DNA from: an uncultured Clostridia bacterium
GTDB lineage: Bacteria; Bacillota; Clostridia; Monoglobales; Monoglobaceae
Reading direction: 5' to 3'
Assembly (NCBI GenBank): GCA_947631965.1
Contig: CANRNL010000014.1
Coordinates: 1-63,437, forward strand
DNA length: 63,437 nt
In this document: positions 1 through 9,676 of the stretch, one piece after another
Layout: each line of letters begins with the position of its first letter
Position numbering within the stretch: position 1 is the first letter of the stretch
Program-made: the position numbers and the translations under genes
Notes under the pieces: model-generated
The model's database searches: none
Seen by the model: only the letters and a program-made list of their open reading frames with translations
What the model was told of the DNA's origin: nothing

Positions 1-69
1 CGACCGCTTAATTGGAAAGCTCCTATTGATTATGTTAATGCCTTCATCATTGATGGCGAACTTTTTTAG
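1..69 (+). pseudogene. C-terminal tail of a possible transposase/integrase (cut by window edge)
   Basis: An open frame enters from the left edge and ends at the TAG at 67-69. Its 22 residues include R-P-L-N-W-K-A-P near the edge, which loosely resembles the R-P-x-x-x-L-x-x-x-x-P ending of DDE integrase-type transposases. The rest of the gene is outside the window, so neither the family nor its intactness can be judged. It could also be the tail of an unrelated protein. Confidence 0.3.
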
Positions 70-173
70 GAGATTTTTGTAACACATCATTGACAAACCT
101 ACAATAATCGGTAATTTTTTTGTTGAATTTAAAACATAATTTATTGAATTTGAAACATAAATTTAACATACAT

Positions 174-200
174 TTTACATTATATGTGTTATAATATAAT
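174..200 (+). promoter_or_regulatory. Possible promoter of uppP-ftsK
   Basis: TTTACA at 174-179 and TATAAT at 195-200 are separated by 15 bases, shorter than ideal. A second overlapping TATAAT lies at 190-195. The site is followed by a strong ribosome site (GGAGG near 220) and the uppP ATG at 233. Confidence 0.4.
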
Positions 201-232
201 AGTTAGGTTTTATCAAGGGAGGATTTTGATTT

Positions 233-1063
233 ATGGAAACACTGAAATACATATTACTCGGTATAGTTCAAGGCCTTACCGAGTTTCTGCCCGTATCGTC
301 AAGCGGACATCTGACTATATTTCAACAGGTGGCGGGGATGGAGCTTTCCAACCCGATTTTGCTTGACACAATATTGCACGTCGGAACGCTGGTTTCGGTA
401 GTTTTGGTATTCTGGAAGGACATACGCGAGCTTTTCGTGGAATTTTTCGGACTTTGCCGCGACTGTATAAAGGGTAAGCCCAATCTTAAGAATCCGTATA
501 GGCGTATGCTCGTTATGCTCGTTCTCGCCACTCTTCCGCTGATTATAATACTGCCTTTTAAGGATTACCTTGAAATTATGTTTGAAAATATTATTCTTGT
601 GGGTATCGCCCTTCTTGTAACGGGAACGGTTCTGTTTATTTCGGATAAAATACGAATAGGAAAATATACCGCGGCGAACGCGCCTATGGTAAGCTCCGTG
701 TTTGTGGGACTGGCGCAGATGATTGCGGTGCTTCCCGGCATTTCCCGCTCCGGCTCTACCATTGTTGCCTCGGAAGCCGTGGGTTATTCACGAAAATTTG
801 CAATTAAATTTTCTTTTTTAATGTCGGTAATAGCAATTCTCGGAGCAACGGTAGTGCAAATTCCCGACGCCATTTCCGAAATCGGCTCCGCTTCGGCTGA
901 AATGTTGATAGGTTACGCGCTCGGAATGATTGCCGCGCTTATATCGGGAATTGCGGCTATAAAGTTTATGGTAAATCTTATAAACCGGGGAAAATTCCAC
1001 ATTTTCGGCTATTACTGCTGGGCAGCCGGACTTTTCAGTATTCTCTGGGGCATATTCTTTTAA
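233..1063 (+). CDS. uppP: Undecaprenyl-diphosphatase (BacA/UppP type)
   Basis: This integral membrane phosphatase converts undecaprenyl pyrophosphate to undecaprenyl phosphate, recycling the lipid carrier for peptidoglycan and other wall polymers. The 276-residue length is normal for the family. The two signature motifs are visible: E17-F-L-P-V-S-S-S-G-H26 near the N-terminus and P168-G-I-S-R-S-G-S-T176. Most of the rest is hydrophobic helices. The ATG at 233 follows GGAGG at a good distance. Only 24 bases separate its stop from the ftsK start, so the two are probably co-transcribed. UppP overproduction is known to lower bacitracin sensitivity; nothing here indicates induction. Confidence 0.95.
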   Translation: METLKYILLGIVQGLTEFLPVSSSGHLTIFQQVAGMELSNPILLDTILHVGTLVSVVLVFWKDIRELFVEFFGLCRDCIKGKPNLKNPYRRMLVMLVLATLPLIIILPFKDYLEIMFENIILVGIALLVTGTVLFISDKIRIGKYTAANAPMVSSVFVGLAQMIAVLPGISRSGSTIVASEAVGYSRKFAIKFSFLMSVIAILGATVVQIPDAISEIGSASAEMLIGYALGMIAALISGIAAIKFMVNLINRGKFHIFGYYCWAAGLFSILWGIFF

Positions 1064-1087
1064 TTAACAAGCAAGGAGATAAAATAT

Positions 1088-3895
1088 ATGGCGGCTAAAA
1101 AAGTACAAAAAAAGATGCCGGTCACGGCAACTTCTCGCGCAAAAGCGAAAAGCACAGCGCCCAAGAAGGTGCGCCAAAGCTCGGCGACAGCCAAAAACAG
1201 CGTCAACAAAAATAACGTAAAAGCAAGCGAACCGCGGCGTGCGTCCGGTTCCAACCGCATCCGCAACGAAGTCAAAGGAATTTGTGTAATAGCGATAGGC
1301 CTGCTTATAGGCGTGCTTCTCTTCTCGAAAGCGGGCTTTTTTGGCGCGTTACTTGCAGACTTTATGCACGGTCTTTTCGGACTGTCCGCAAATATTTATT
1401 TTGTGTTTATAATATGGACAGGCATTAATATTTTTATTGATAAGGGTATCGGAAGCAATACCAAAAAATACTGGCTTCTGGCGGGGCTTATGCTGTGCGC
1501 GTCCGTCATAGCCGCACTCGGCTTCGGAGATACCGAATTTGACGGAAGCGGATTTGTCGGAAATATCAGCGGTATGTACAGCTACGGTGTTTCCGGCTAC
1601 GGAGGCGGTGTGTTCGGAAGTGGTATATGCAGAGGGCTCAATTCACTTGTCGGAGAGGCGGGCTCGTGGATTATTATGGTAGCGCTTTCCATTGTTCTGC
1701 TCGTTCTTCTGACCGGCGTGTCAATTGAAATGATTTTTCAGTCGGTCGCAAAAAAGGTTCAGGCGGCTCGCGACAGACGGGAAACGCGCGAATATCAGTA
1801 TGATTATGAAGAAGACGAGGAATATGACGCTAAGCGTTCCAAAAAGAGCAAGGGCAAAAATGATGATGTTGAAAGTATGAATGAAGCCATTGAAGAATAC
1901 GGCAAGCAGTTTGAAGTTTCTGAAGAAAAGCAGGGAGCGGGAAAAGGTAAACCGAGAGGTAACGGAGACTACTTTGACGAATATTTTGCGGACGGAAACG
2001 GCTCGGATTCTCTCTCCCCCGACCAACAAAATCCCGCGCGCGTGCGTACATTTAAATTTGAATATGACGACTCGGATTTTGAAAAAGAGCCTTCAGAAGC
2101 TTTGCCCGAAGATGATGAAAACGGAACTTATTTTGAACTTGACAATATGAAAACGGGCGTACTCACCGAAATTCCGGATGAAAACGGAGACATACCGTCC
2201 GACAAAGAGGACGAGGAGTTTGTGCCTCCTAGCCTTACGCAAATAAGAGAGGCGGCAGACCCGATGACTCAGGCACAGCTTGATAAAGGCGTGCCTATGG
2301 ACAGAGCGGTCGTTGCGGCGAAGAACGAATTTTACTCCAAGGACACAAACGAAATATTAAACGAAGAAATCAACAAAAAGGTTGAGGAAGAAAAGAAAAA
2401 AGCAAAAGCGGTGATAAAACATTACAAAATGCCCTCCCTCTCACTCCTTTCCAAGCCGTCGCCGCGCACCAAAACCCGTGCCGAGGTAAAGCGCGAGCTT
2501 GAAGAAAAGGCGAATAAACTGCTTGAAACGCTTGCAAACTTCAAGGTTGATGCGACAATTCTGAACGTCGCGCAGGGACCGTCGGTAACCCGCTTTGAAA
2601 TTCAGCCAGGAGTCGGCGTTAAGGTGTCAAAAATAACCAATTTGGTTGACGATATAGCTCTGTCGCTTGCCGCGACAGGCGTGAGAATTGAGGCTCCTAT
2701 ACCCGGCAAGGCGGCTATAGGAATTGAAATTCCGAACGAAAAGCCGTCGCCCGTACCGATACGGGAAGTAATCGACAGCGACAAATTCCGCGAGTTCCAA
2801 TCAAAAACCGCTTTTGCGCTCGGAAAAGATATTGCGGGCAACAGTGTAGTGGCGGATATATCCGACTTCCCCCATGTCCTAATAGCGGGCGCTACCGGTT
2901 CCGGTAAGTCTGTGTGCATAAATTCGCTTATCACAAGTATTTTGTATAAGGCGTCGCCCCAAGAAGTAAAGATGATTATGATTGACCCGAAAAAGGTAGA
3001 GCTGGGCGTTTATAACGGCATACCGCATCTTCTCATACCTGTTGTTACCGACCCGAAATCCGCCGCAAAAGCACTCAACTGGTGCGTGGTGGAAATGAAG
3101 AACAGATATAGCCTGCTCGAACAGAATAAGGTGCGAAATCTCGGCGATTTTAACCGTCTTATGGAAAAGAACGAGACTCCCGATGAAAAATTGCCCGAAA
3201 TCGTAATAATAATTGACGAGCTTGCCGACCTTATGCTTGCGGCAAAAAACGAGGTTGAGGATGCGGTAAACAGCCTTGCCGCTCTTGCGCGTGCCGCGGG
3301 TATGTATCTGGTCGTGGCTACACAGCGTCCGTCCGTAGACGTTGTGACCGGCGTGATAAAAGCAAATATTCCCTCGCGTATCGCATTTGCGGTATCATCG
3401 CAGGTGGACAGCCGTACTATTATAGACGCTCACGGCGCGGAAAAGCTGCTCGGCAGAGGCGATATGCTCTATGCTCCGCGCGGAGCTATGAAACCCGCGA
3501 GAATACAGGGTTGCTTCGTTTCGGATGAGGAAATAAAAAATATTATCGAATTTATCAAGGCGCAGTATACCGCCGAATATGATGATGAAGTTATTGAGCA
3601 TATAGAGCGTGAAATAGAAAACGATGCGCTTGAAGAGGCGGAAGAAAACCGCAAGAATAAATTTTCCGACCGCGATGAATACTTTATCCCCGCCGTGGAA
3701 TTGATTTTGGAAACCGGACAGGCCTCGGTGGCTATGTTCCAAAGAAAATTCAAGATGGGCTACCAAAGGGCCGCGCGTCTTATCGACCAGCTTGAAGAAT
3801 ACAAAATAATCGGCGAATACGAAGGCACAAAACCGCGTCAGGTACTTATAACCAAACAGCAGTTCAGCGAAATGCTTATGAATTCGGGAGAATAG
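1088..3895 (+). CDS. ftsK: DNA translocase FtsK/SpoIIIE
   Basis: A 935-residue septal DNA pump that moves chromosomal DNA through the closing septum during division or sporulation. The N-terminal ~60 residues are very basic. They are followed by about four membrane segments (roughly 62-215), then a long charged linker rich in Asp/Glu (about 230-470). The motor follows, with Walker A G601-A-T-G-S-G-K607-S and Walker B I709-D-E-L-A-D. The C-terminal winged-helix gamma domain (about 865-930) would read KOPS/SRS-type polarity sequences. AAGGAGA precedes the ATG. In Clostridia a single protein often serves both the FtsK and SpoIIIE roles, and with a sporulation sigma gene in the window that is plausible here. 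Confidence 0.95.
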   Translation: MAAKKVQKKMPVTATSRAKAKSTAPKKVRQSSATAKNSVNKNNVKASEPRRASGSNRIRNEVKGICVIAIGLLIGVLLFSKAGFFGALLADFMHGLFGLSANIYFVFIIWTGINIFIDKGIGSNTKKYWLLAGLMLCASVIAALGFGDTEFDGSGFVGNISGMYSYGVSGYGGGVFGSGICRGLNSLVGEAGSWIIMVALSIVLLVLLTGVSIEMIFQSVAKKVQAARDRRETREYQYDYEEDEEYDAKRSKKSKGKNDDVESMNEAIEEYGKQFEVSEEKQGAGKGKPRGNGDYFDEYFADGNGSDSLSPDQQNPARVRTFKFEYDDSDFEKEPSEALPEDDENGTYFELDNMKTGVLTEIPDENGDIPSDKEDEEFVPPSLTQIREAADPMTQAQLDKGVPMDRAVVAAKNEFYSKDTNEILNEEINKKVEEEKKKAKAVIKHYKMPSLSLLSKPSPRTKTRAEVKRELEEKANKLLETLANFKVDATILNVAQGPSVTRFEIQPGVGVKVSKITNLVDDIALSLAATGVRIEAPIPGKAAIGIEIPNEKPSPVPIREVIDSDKFREFQSKTAFALGKDIAGNSVVADISDFPHVLIAGATGSGKSVCINSLITSILYKASPQEVKMIMIDPKKVELGVYNGIPHLLIPVVTDPKSAAKALNWCVVEMKNRYSLLEQNKVRNLGDFNRLMEKNETPDEKLPEIVIIIDELADLMLAAKNEVEDAVNSLAALARAAGMYLVVATQRPSVDVVTGVIKANIPSRIAFAVSSQVDSRTIIDAHGAEKLLGRGDMLYAPRGAMKPARIQGCFVSDEEIKNIIEFIKAQYTAEYDDEVIEHIEREIENDALEEAEENRKNKFSDRDEYFIPAVELILETGQASVAMFQRKFKMGYQRAARLIDQLEEYKIIGEYEGTKPRQVLITKQQFSEMLMNSGE

Positions 3896-4004
3896 CTAAG
3901 CCTTAAAATTATATGTAAAATGGCTAATTTTTCTCTATAAATCAATACTTTTTAACGCTTTTTTGTTAAAACTGCTGAAAATATATGCTTTTTTATAAAA
4001 TGTG

Positions 4005-4033
4005 TTGAAAATTAAATTTATTTGTAGTAAAAT
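4005..4033 (+). promoter_or_regulatory. Promoter of the HU gene
   Basis: TTGAAA (4005-4010) and TAAAAT (4028-4033) are spaced by exactly 17 bases, about 50 bases before the HU start. The surrounding region is AT-rich and lacks genes. Confidence 0.7.
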
Positions 4034-4086
4034 ATATCAGAAGTTGCTAAAAAGCAATAAACTATATTGAAAAGAGGTAAAACATT

Positions 4087-4362
4087 ATGAACAAGACAGA
4101 ACTCGTTGCAGCTATCGCTTCGAAAGCTGACATTTCAAAGAAGGATTCGGAAAAGGCTCTTAACGCTTTTATTGACACTATAAGTGCTGCACTTAAGAAA
4201 GGCGACAAGGTTTCTCTTGTAGGCTTCGGTAGCTTTGAAGTAAGAAAAAGAGCTGCAAGAACCGGCAGAAATCCTCAGACAGGCGCTGAGATTAAGATTG
4301 CCGCTTCCAAGACTCCCGCTTTCAAGGCAGGCAAGGCTCTTAAGGACATTGTAAATAAGTAA
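4087..4362 (+). CDS. hup: DNA-binding protein HU
   Basis: A 91-residue histone-like nucleoid protein that bends and compacts DNA as a dimer. It has the standard length and the family signature: an N-terminal helical dimerisation part, [11 protein letters not shown] near residues 42-52, and the arginine-rich beta-arm with [14 protein letters not shown] sits before the ATG. It is monocistronic, with its own promoter upstream and a strong terminator directly downstream. Confidence 0.96.
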   Translation: MNKTELVAAIASKADISKKDSEKALNAFIDTISAALKKGDKVSLVGFGSFEVRKRAARTGRNPQTGAEIKIAASKTPAFKAGKALKDIVNK

Positions 4363-4398
4363 TCTTTATTACAAAGTACATTTAAGTTTTGCAAAACT

Positions 4399-4430
4399 AA
4401 AACCACAGGAATAAATTCCTGTGGTTTTTA
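4399..4430 (+). terminator. Rho-independent terminator after hup
   Basis: The arms AAACCACAGGAAT and ATTCCTGTGGTTT form a near-perfect hairpin, followed by a T-rich stretch. It lies about 40 bases after the HU stop. Confidence 0.85.
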
Positions 4431-4570
4431 CTTTAGGTTATTTTTGTATTTCATTCATTATTTTCTTTATAGTCGCGTAAGCGGCAAATCGGAAACAAAA
4501 TTTCGTTATCGGTTGATTTTCAGTAACTTAGGTAGTGTAATTTAGATAATCAAATGTTTTAAAGGAGTGT

Positions 4571-4765
4571 ATGGTTATGAGAAAATGTACCGGATGCGGA
4601 GTGGAAATGCCGGAGGGTTTTAGCTTTACCGGCGGCTTCGGCAATGTGCTGCGTAAAAAATGACTTAGCACTAAAGCCGTCTATCCCAAAGCGGCGTTAT
4701 GCCCCAAATGCGGCGAAGTATCAATTTATGTTGAAGATGAAGCACTTGAAAAGCTGACAAAATAG
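4571..4765 (+). pseudogene. Small two-CxxC zinc-ribbon protein interrupted by in-frame TGA
   Basis: AAAGGAG precedes the ATG at 4571. The frame encodes C6-T-G-C9 and runs to a TGA at 4661-4663 (codon 31). It then continues open for 33 more codons, including a second C-P-K-C-G pair and an acidic tail, to the TAG at 4763. The two CxxC pairs would together make one zinc ribbon in a 64-residue protein, so the reading across TGA looks like one ancestral gene. A single-base substitution would restore a sense codon. Neighbouring genes use TGA as a normal stop, so genome-wide recoding is excluded. Selenocysteine insertion is unlikely because no convincing SECIS hairpin follows. I do not recognise the family. 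Confidence 0.6.
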
Positions 4766-4797
4766 TTTTTGTTTTAAGCTTGTAACACCCGATACAT

Positions 4798-4834
4798 AAA
4801 AACCCGACGCCTGAAATTCAGACATCGGATTTTT
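4798..4834. terminator. Bidirectional terminator between zinc-ribbon gene and pckG
   Basis: An imperfect inverted repeat is flanked by A5 on the left and T5 on the right, so it can terminate transcripts from both converging genes. The centre is CTGAA/TTCAG. Confidence 0.7.
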
Positions 4835-4858
4835 ATATTGCTTTTTATATTATGATAT

Positions 4859-6628
4859 TTACTTTGAGAGATTAGCTTCGAGTATTTCAAGCTGCTTTTT
4901 GATTTCGGCGGGAAGTCTGTCGCCAAACTGCGCGAAGTATTCTTTCTGGTTTTCAACATCTTCAAGCCAAACCTTTTTGTCAACCGACAAAAGCTCCTGA
5001 AGCTCTTCCTTTGAAATGTCAAGACCTGTTGTGTCGATATCGTCTACGGTCGGGAGCAAGCCTATCGGGCTTTCAACCGCGTCAGCCTTACCCTCGCAAC
5101 GGTCAAGAATCCAAAGAAGAACTCTCATATTGTCGCCGAATCCGGGCCAGAGGAATTTACCGTCATCGCTCTTTCTGAACCAGTTTACATGGAAAATTTT
5201 AGGAGCTTTGTCCGCATCCATCTTCTTACCCATCTCAAGCCAGTGACCGAAATAATCAGCCATATTATAGCCCACAAACGGCTTCATAGCCATCGGGTCG
5301 CGGCGTACAACGCCGACCGCGCCGGTTGCCGCAGCGGTCGTCTCCGAAGCCATAGTTGCTCCAACAAACACGCCGTGCTCCCAATCTCTCGCCTGATATA
5401 CCAGCGGAGCAGTTTTTGCGCGGCGTCCGCCGAATACTATTGCGCTTATTGGAACACCGTCCGGATTTTCAAATTCCTTGGAAATGCAGGGACAGTTTAT
5501 CGCGGGAGCGGTAAATCTTGAGTTAGGATGAGCAAGATTACCCTCGTAAGTGGTACCGTCAACCTGTTTTCCCGTCCACTCGGTAGCATTCTTGGGCGGA
5601 TTCTTGTCAAGACCTTCCCACCAAACCGTCATATCGTCGTTGTTTATAGCAACGTTTGTGAAAATAGTGTTCTTCTTGGTGGACTCAAGCGCGTTGAAGT
5701 TTGTCTTTTCGCTTGTTCCGGGCGCAACGCCGAAGAAGCCCGCTTCGGGATTTATTGCATACAGACGTCCGTCGGGACCTATTCTGAGCCAAGCAATATC
5801 GTCGCCGACAGTCCATACCTTGTAGCCCTTCTCGCGGAGGTATTCCGGCGGGATAAGCATTGCAAGATTGGTCTTGCCGCAAGCGCTCGGGAACGCCGCC
5901 GAGATGTACTTAACTTCGCCTTGCGGATTTTCAAGACCGAGTATAAGCATATGCTCAGCCATCCAGCCTTCGTTCTTTCCGAGGTAAGATGCTATTCTGA
6001 GCGCGAAGCACTTCTTTCCGAGAAGCACGTTGCCGCCGTAAGCGGAATTGATAGACCAAATCGTGCTGTCCTGCGGGAACTGGACGATGTATCTCTCGTC
6101 GGGATTAACGTCCTTTTTAGCGTGCAGGCACTTAACAAAGTCGGGATTGTCGCCAAGCTCGTCGATTACAGCCTTGCCTATTCTGGTCATAATAGCCATA
6201 TTGAGTACAACATAAATACTGTCGGTAAGCTCAATTCCTATCTTTGAAAACGGCGAGCCTACCGGACCCATCGAATAGGGGATAACATACATTGTTCTTC
6301 CCACCATCGAGCCATCGTACAAAGCGCGGAGCTTTGCGTACATTTTATCGGGAGCCATCCAGTTGTTGATAGGACCCGCTTCCTCCTCGGTAGGGGTGCA
6401 GATAAACGTTCTGTCCTCGACACGAGCAACATCATTCTCCGCTGTTCTGTGATAGTAGCATCCGGGGAGCTTTTCCTCGTTCAACTTAATCATCTCGCCG
6501 GTTGAAACCGCCTCTGCGCGAAGCTCTTCAAGCTGCGCTTCGCTTCCGTCAATCCAGATTACACTGCTCGGCTTACACATATCAGTCATTTCTTTGAGCC
6601 AGTCTAAAACTGTCTTGTTGTTAGTCAT
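4859..6628 (-). CDS. pckG: Phosphoenolpyruvate carboxykinase, GTP-dependent type
   Basis: Interconverts oxaloacetate + GTP with PEP + CO2 + GDP. In fermentative anaerobes it often runs toward oxaloacetate. The 589-residue length and the kinase loop F-P-S-A-C-G-K-T-N (near residues 266-274) match the GTP-dependent family rather than the ~530-residue ATP-dependent enzyme. Also visible are P-Y-S-M-G-P-V-G-S-P and F-G-G-R-R, both typical of the GTP enzyme. It is a single gene with its own promoter at 6685-6713 and a shared terminator downstream. The start is the ATG at 6628, preceded by a GGAGGTAAT-like ribosome site. Confidence 0.95.
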   Translation of the reverse strand: MTNNKTVLDWLKEMTDMCKPSSVIWIDGSEAQLEELRAEAVSTGEMIKLNEEKLPGCYYHRTAENDVARVEDRTFICTPTEEEAGPINNWMAPDKMYAKLRALYDGSMVGRTMYVIPYSMGPVGSPFSKIGIELTDSIYVVLNMAIMTRIGKAVIDELGDNPDFVKCLHAKKDVNPDERYIVQFPQDSTIWSINSAYGGNVLLGKKCFALRIASYLGKNEGWMAEHMLILGLENPQGEVKYISAAFPSACGKTNLAMLIPPEYLREKGYKVWTVGDDIAWLRIGPDGRLYAINPEAGFFGVAPGTSEKTNFNALESTKKNTIFTNVAINNDDMTVWWEGLDKNPPKNATEWTGKQVDGTTYEGNLAHPNSRFTAPAINCPCISKEFENPDGVPISAIVFGGRRAKTAPLVYQARDWEHGVFVGATMASETTAAATGAVGVVRRDPMAMKPFVGYNMADYFGHWLEMGKKMDADKAPKIFHVNWFRKSDDGKFLWPGFGDNMRVLLWILDRCEGKADAVESPIGLLPTVDDIDTTGLDISKEELQELLSVDKKVWLEDVENQKEYFAQFGDRLPAEIKKQLEILEANLSK

Positions 6629-6684
6629 TTTTCATTACCTCCTTAATTTTTCGAAAAGCCTTAACAAACAAATTATTATATATT

Positions 6685-6713
6685 ATTTTACATTATTGTT
6701 AAAATATTTTCAA
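6685..6713 (-). promoter_or_regulatory. Promoter of pckG
   Basis: On the minus strand TTGAAA (6713-6708) and TAAAAT (6690-6685) are spaced by 17 bases, about 57 bases upstream of the pckG start. Confidence 0.6.
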
Positions 6714-6748
6714 TGTCTAAATCACATAATTTTTAACTAATTTTAAGC

Positions 6749-6786
6749 AAAAAAACGCCGTGGTTTTATGCATAAAAACCACGGCG
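6749..6786 (-). terminator. Terminator of the rpmH-jag gene series
   Basis: A strong stem with CGCCGTGGTTTT arms lies just after the jag stop. It is followed on the minus strand by a T7 run (plus-strand A tract at 6749-6755). Confidence 0.85.
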
Positions 6787-6797
6787 GTAAAACTATT

Positions 6798-7664
6798 CTA
6801 TTTTTTCGGAGCCACTACGACCTTTCGGTTAGGCTCGTTACCTACGCTGTAGGTAGTTATATTCGGATTATTCTGGAGTGCCGAATGGATTATTCGCCTT
6901 TCGTTGGCGTTCATCGGCTCCAGAGTTATGCTCTGATTTTCTCTTATCGCACGGCGTTCGAGGCTGTGCGCAAGGCGAACGAGGGTTTCCTCTCTTTTGC
7001 GGCGATAATTTTCGGTATCTATATTGACCTTTATGTATTCGCTTCTTCCGTGATTTACATACAGACCGGTGAGATACTGAACGGAGTTTATCGTCTCTCC
7101 GCGCTTGCCTATCAAAAGACCCATTTTATCGCCCGAAACATCAATATCTATCGTACTTCCGTTATTGCCTATCCTGACGTTGAGCTTTATATTCTCAAAT
7201 CCCATAAGTCGGAGCAGTTCTGCGACAAAATCGCGCGCCTGCGCCACCGCGTCGGCGGGAACCATTGTTGCGATTTTTCTGCCCGAAGACTTAGGAGCCG
7301 GAGCTACTTCTCCGCTGTTTTCGGCGGGCTTGCTCTCCGTTTTCGCGCTCTTTGCGTTTTTGGTGTTTTTTGCGCTCTCCCGAACCTTTTCGGTCTTTTT
7401 CTCAAGCGTCTTTTCCGATTTAATTTCCGGTTTCTTTGCCGCGGGCTTTTCCTTTCCCGCCTTGGACTTTTCCTTATCGGCTTCGGCCTTTATCCACGCC
7501 GAAACAACCACTTCCTTGCCTGTCAAAAGTCTGCCCAAAAGTCCCTTTCCGGTTTCACGGATTACTTCATAATCAAGTTCTTCAGCCTTAACGCCAAGCT
7601 CTTCCGCCGCGTCGGCTAATGCCTCATTTAGACTTTTTGCGCTTTTTTCTACTTTTCTTAACAT
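6798..7664 (-). CDS. jag: RNA-binding protein Jag/KhpB (SpoIIIJ-associated)
   Basis: A cytoplasmic RNA-binding partner of the YidC-type insertase, linked in other Firmicutes to cell-wall growth and sporulation. It starts with a Jag_N module (roughly 1-50). A long Lys/Glu/Ala-rich linker follows (about 70-135). Then comes a KH domain with the G-L-L-I-G-K-R-G-E loop, and a C-terminal R3H domain with E-R-R-x-I-H. I place the start at the ATG at 7664 (M-L-R-K-V-E-K-S), which matches the usual Jag N-terminus; an ATG two codons upstream is possible. Either start overlaps the end of yidC by about 41 bases, which suggests translational coupling. Confidence 0.9.
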   Translation of the reverse strand: MLRKVEKSAKSLNEALADAAEELGVKAEELDYEVIRETGKGLLGRLLTGKEVVVSAWIKAEADKEKSKAGKEKPAAKKPEIKSEKTLEKKTEKVRESAKNTKNAKSAKTESKPAENSGEVAPAPKSSGRKIATMVPADAVAQARDFVAELLRLMGFENIKLNVRIGNNGSTIDIDVSGDKMGLLIGKRGETINSVQYLTGLYVNHGRSEYIKVNIDTENYRRKREETLVRLAHSLERRAIRENQSITLEPMNANERRIIHSALQNNPNITTYSVGNEPNRKVVVAPKK

Positions 7665-8673
7665 CGGCAATCATCTCCGCTTCTATAGTTTCATTATTTA
7701 TTTTAGGATTTATAAATTTGTTGAAATATAACTGCTGTATAAGTGACAACAGGTTGCTCACAATCCAGTAAAAACCTACCGCCGCCGGCAGGGAAAATGT
7801 TATCCACGCCGAAAACAGAGGCATAATTTTCATCATGGTGTTCGCGGTGTTGGGCTTTTCCGCCTCTTGCAGCTTTTGCGCCGGAGTTTTATGCTTTTCC
7901 TGTTCAACCATTGTAATCTTACTTGACAAATATGAGGTCAGACCGGAGAACAACGGCACAAGCCACAAAAGCACCGTACTCTTTGTAAGACCCTCGGTCT
8001 TTCCCATACACAAGTTGATAAGCGCTCCGAAGCTCGGAGAGTCTGCAAGGTCAAGTCCGAGAAAATAGAAGTTTATCTGCTTTATCTTTTCGAGCGTAGA
8101 ACCCGCAAGCGCGACAAAATCGCTGTTTGCAAGCATATCGTTATAATACTGATTTATAACCTGAGCAATCTGAATTTCGTTTGAACCGTATATGTTGTCC
8201 GCCATGGACTTTCCGTAGGTCAAATGCTGTATAGCCTCCGGTACTTTATCCAAATTTGCCGCCGCCCACGCGTTGAACGCCTCCGCAATCTGCCATACCT
8301 CGTCATAGCCTATACCCATAACATAGGTAAGCGGCTTTCTCACTACCCAGTAAAGCGCGACGATTATAGGAAGCTGTATAAGCATAGGCCAACAACCGCT
8401 CATCGGATTTATGTTGTACTTCGAGTACAGCTTTAAAGTTTCCTGATTGAGCTTATCTTTATCGTTGGCATATTTTCGCTGAACCTCCGCGAGAAGCGGC
8501 TGTATTTGCTGCATATGTGCCGTGGAACGCTGCTGCTTTAACGTAAGCGGGAACAAAACCAGCTTAATTAAAACAGTAAATAAAATAATGGTAATACCGT
8601 AGTTTCCCACCAGGCTTTGTAAAAACGAAAGAATTATGCCCAAAAAGCGCATAATATAATCAAAAAAACCCAT
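7624..8673 (-). CDS. yidC: Membrane protein insertase YidC/OxaA (SpoIIIJ type)
   Basis: Inserts and folds integral membrane proteins. The 349-residue protein has the five-segment Gram-positive topology. The first core segment contains I-K-L-V-L-F-P-L-T-L-K-Q-Q-R-S and is followed by the cytoplasmic helical hairpin and the P-M-S-G-C-W-P-M-L-I-Q-L-P motif. The extracellular part between the second and third core segments is long (about residues 120-220). The C-terminus is strongly basic, as expected for ribosome contact. No lipobox is seen at the N-terminus. It lies between yidD and jag in the usual order. Confidence 0.93.
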   Translation of the reverse strand: MGFFDYIMRFLGIILSFLQSLVGNYGITIILFTVLIKLVLFPLTLKQQRSTAHMQQIQPLLAEVQRKYANDKDKLNQETLKLYSKYNINPMSGCWPMLIQLPIIVALYWVVRKPLTYVMGIGYDEVWQIAEAFNAWAAANLDKVPEAIQHLTYGKSMADNIYGSNEIQIAQVINQYYNDMLANSDFVALAGSTLEKIKQINFYFLGLDLADSPSFGALINLCMGKTEGLTKSTVLLWLVPLFSGLTSYLSSKITMVEQEKHKTPAQKLQEAEKPNTANTMMKIMPLFSAWITFSLPAAVGFYWIVSNLLSLIQQLYFNKFINPKINNETIEAEMIADVKKSRKKRKKSK

Positions 8674-8756
8674 ATATGTTACCGAAAGCCTTTCCCGAAC
8701 TCATTTTTTCGGCGTTCTTGCCGCGAGCCGTCTTTTTACTGATGTATATACAAATA

Positions 8757-8975
8757 TCACGGATAGTCTATTCCGCCCTCACAAAACGGGTTGCAGCGCG
8801 CAAGCCGCTTTACCGCCTTTAAGCCGCCGCGAAAAACTCCGTACTTTTCAATCGCCAAAACCGCATACTCAGAGCAGGTCGGATAAAACCGACATTGCAC
8901 ACCGAACAGGTATTTAAGCATAGGCGATATAATTTTTTGGTAAAAATGTATAAGTCCAATCAGCAGTTTTTTCAT
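8757..8975 (-). CDS. yidD: Membrane protein insertion efficiency factor YidD
   Basis: A 72-residue small protein with the family hallmarks: one amphipathic N-terminal helix, then [11 protein letters not shown] and C-N-P-F. YidD assists YidC-dependent insertion. It sits 18 bases after rnpA and 83 bases before yidC. The stop falls directly after G-G-I-D-Y-P, the usual ending of shorter family members. Confidence 0.93.
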   Translation of the reverse strand: MKKLLIGLIHFYQKIISPMLKYLFGVQCRFYPTCSEYAVLAIEKYGVFRGGLKAVKRLARCNPFCEGGIDYP

Positions 8976-8993
8976 AATATTATTTTAAACGGT

Positions 8994-9338
8994 TTAATCC
9001 GTATTTTTCAGTATTCCAAGCTCCTCCGCCGCCTTCAAAAAATCCTTTACAAGGAATTCAAAAGGCGCCTGAGCGGTTTTGAAACGGGCGACCATCACAA
9101 TGTCTATCCCCTCCGCAAGCCGGCTCTGATTTGCCAGAAAAACCTCTCGAAGCCTGCGCTTGGCTCGGTTTCGCACATTCGCCTTGCCTATTTTGCGGCT
9201 GACGGTTATTCCGACACGCCTCTTCCCCTCGTTTGAGGGATTGCGCCTTGCGTAAAATACAAGCGTCGGACGAACGCAGGATTTTTTCTTATACAAACGC
9301 CTGAAATCCGAATTTTGTTTTAAGCTTACAATATTTTT
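8994..9338 (-). CDS. rnpA: Ribonuclease P protein component
   Basis: The protein subunit of RNase P, which matures tRNA 5' ends together with the RNA subunit. I chose the ATG at 9338 (M-K-N-I-V-S-L-K), giving 114 residues, the usual family size. A longer frame reaching 9431 would add an unconserved 31-residue leader and run into the hairpin after rpmH. The signature A-N-V-R-N-R-A-K-R-R-L-R-E is present. It is tightly linked to rpmH and yidD. Confidence 0.92.
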   Translation of the reverse strand, partial: KNIVSLKQNSDFRRLYKKKSCVRPTLVFYARRNPSNEGKRRVGITVSRKIGKANVRNRAKRRLREVFLANQSRLAEGIDIVMVARFKTAQAPFEFLVKDFLKAAEELGILKNTD

Positions 9339-9431
9339 CATTTTTATTTTTACACAATGATGCCGGCGCACAACGCCGATTTTGTTTGCCGATTTTACGC
9401 GAAAAACGGCGGTTTTGCAAAATAAAGTCAA

Positions 9432-9456
9432 AAAGACGCCGAAACACGACGTCTTT
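9432..9456 (-). terminator. Hairpin between rpmH and rnpA
   Basis: Arms AAAGACG and CGTCTTT bracket an 11-base loop in the short gap between rpmH and rnpA. It could act as a partial terminator that lowers rnpA relative to rpmH, or as an RNA processing signal. Confidence 0.4.
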
Positions 9457-9473
9457 ACGCCGCAACAACGGCT

Positions 9474-9608
9474 TTAAGCTGACAACTTCTTTCTGCCTCT
9501 GAGTCTGCGCCTTGCAAGGACCTTGCGTCCGTTCTTTGTGCTCATTCTCTTTCTGAAGCCGTGTTCCTTTGAACGCTGACGCTTTTTAGGCTGATACGTC
9601 ATTTTCAT
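9474..9608 (-). CDS. rpmH: Ribosomal protein bL34
   Basis: A 44-residue, highly basic ribosomal protein of the large subunit. The translated sequence has the universal bL34 core: [11 protein letters not shown], then H-G-F-R-K-R-M and G-R-K-V-L-A-R-R-R. The ATG at 9608 is preceded on the minus strand by an AGGAGG-like site. It is the first gene of the leftward rpmH-rnpA-yidD-yidC-jag series and has a consensus promoter at 9677-9705. Confidence 0.97.
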   Translation of the reverse strand: MKMTYQPKKRQRSKEHGFRKRMSTKNGRKVLARRRLRGRKKLSA

Positions 9609-9676
9609 AGCTACTTTCCTCCTAACAATTTAACGATGTTATTTCAACTAAATTTATTTACAAAAACAGTACGACT

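Noticed and set aside
4661-4663. TGA read as selenocysteine
   Set aside because: No convincing stem-loop follows at the required distance. The position is not a typical redox site, and one base change explains it.
5528-6247. 239-codon open frame on the plus strand
   Set aside because: Antisense to pckG, no ribosome site, no domain.
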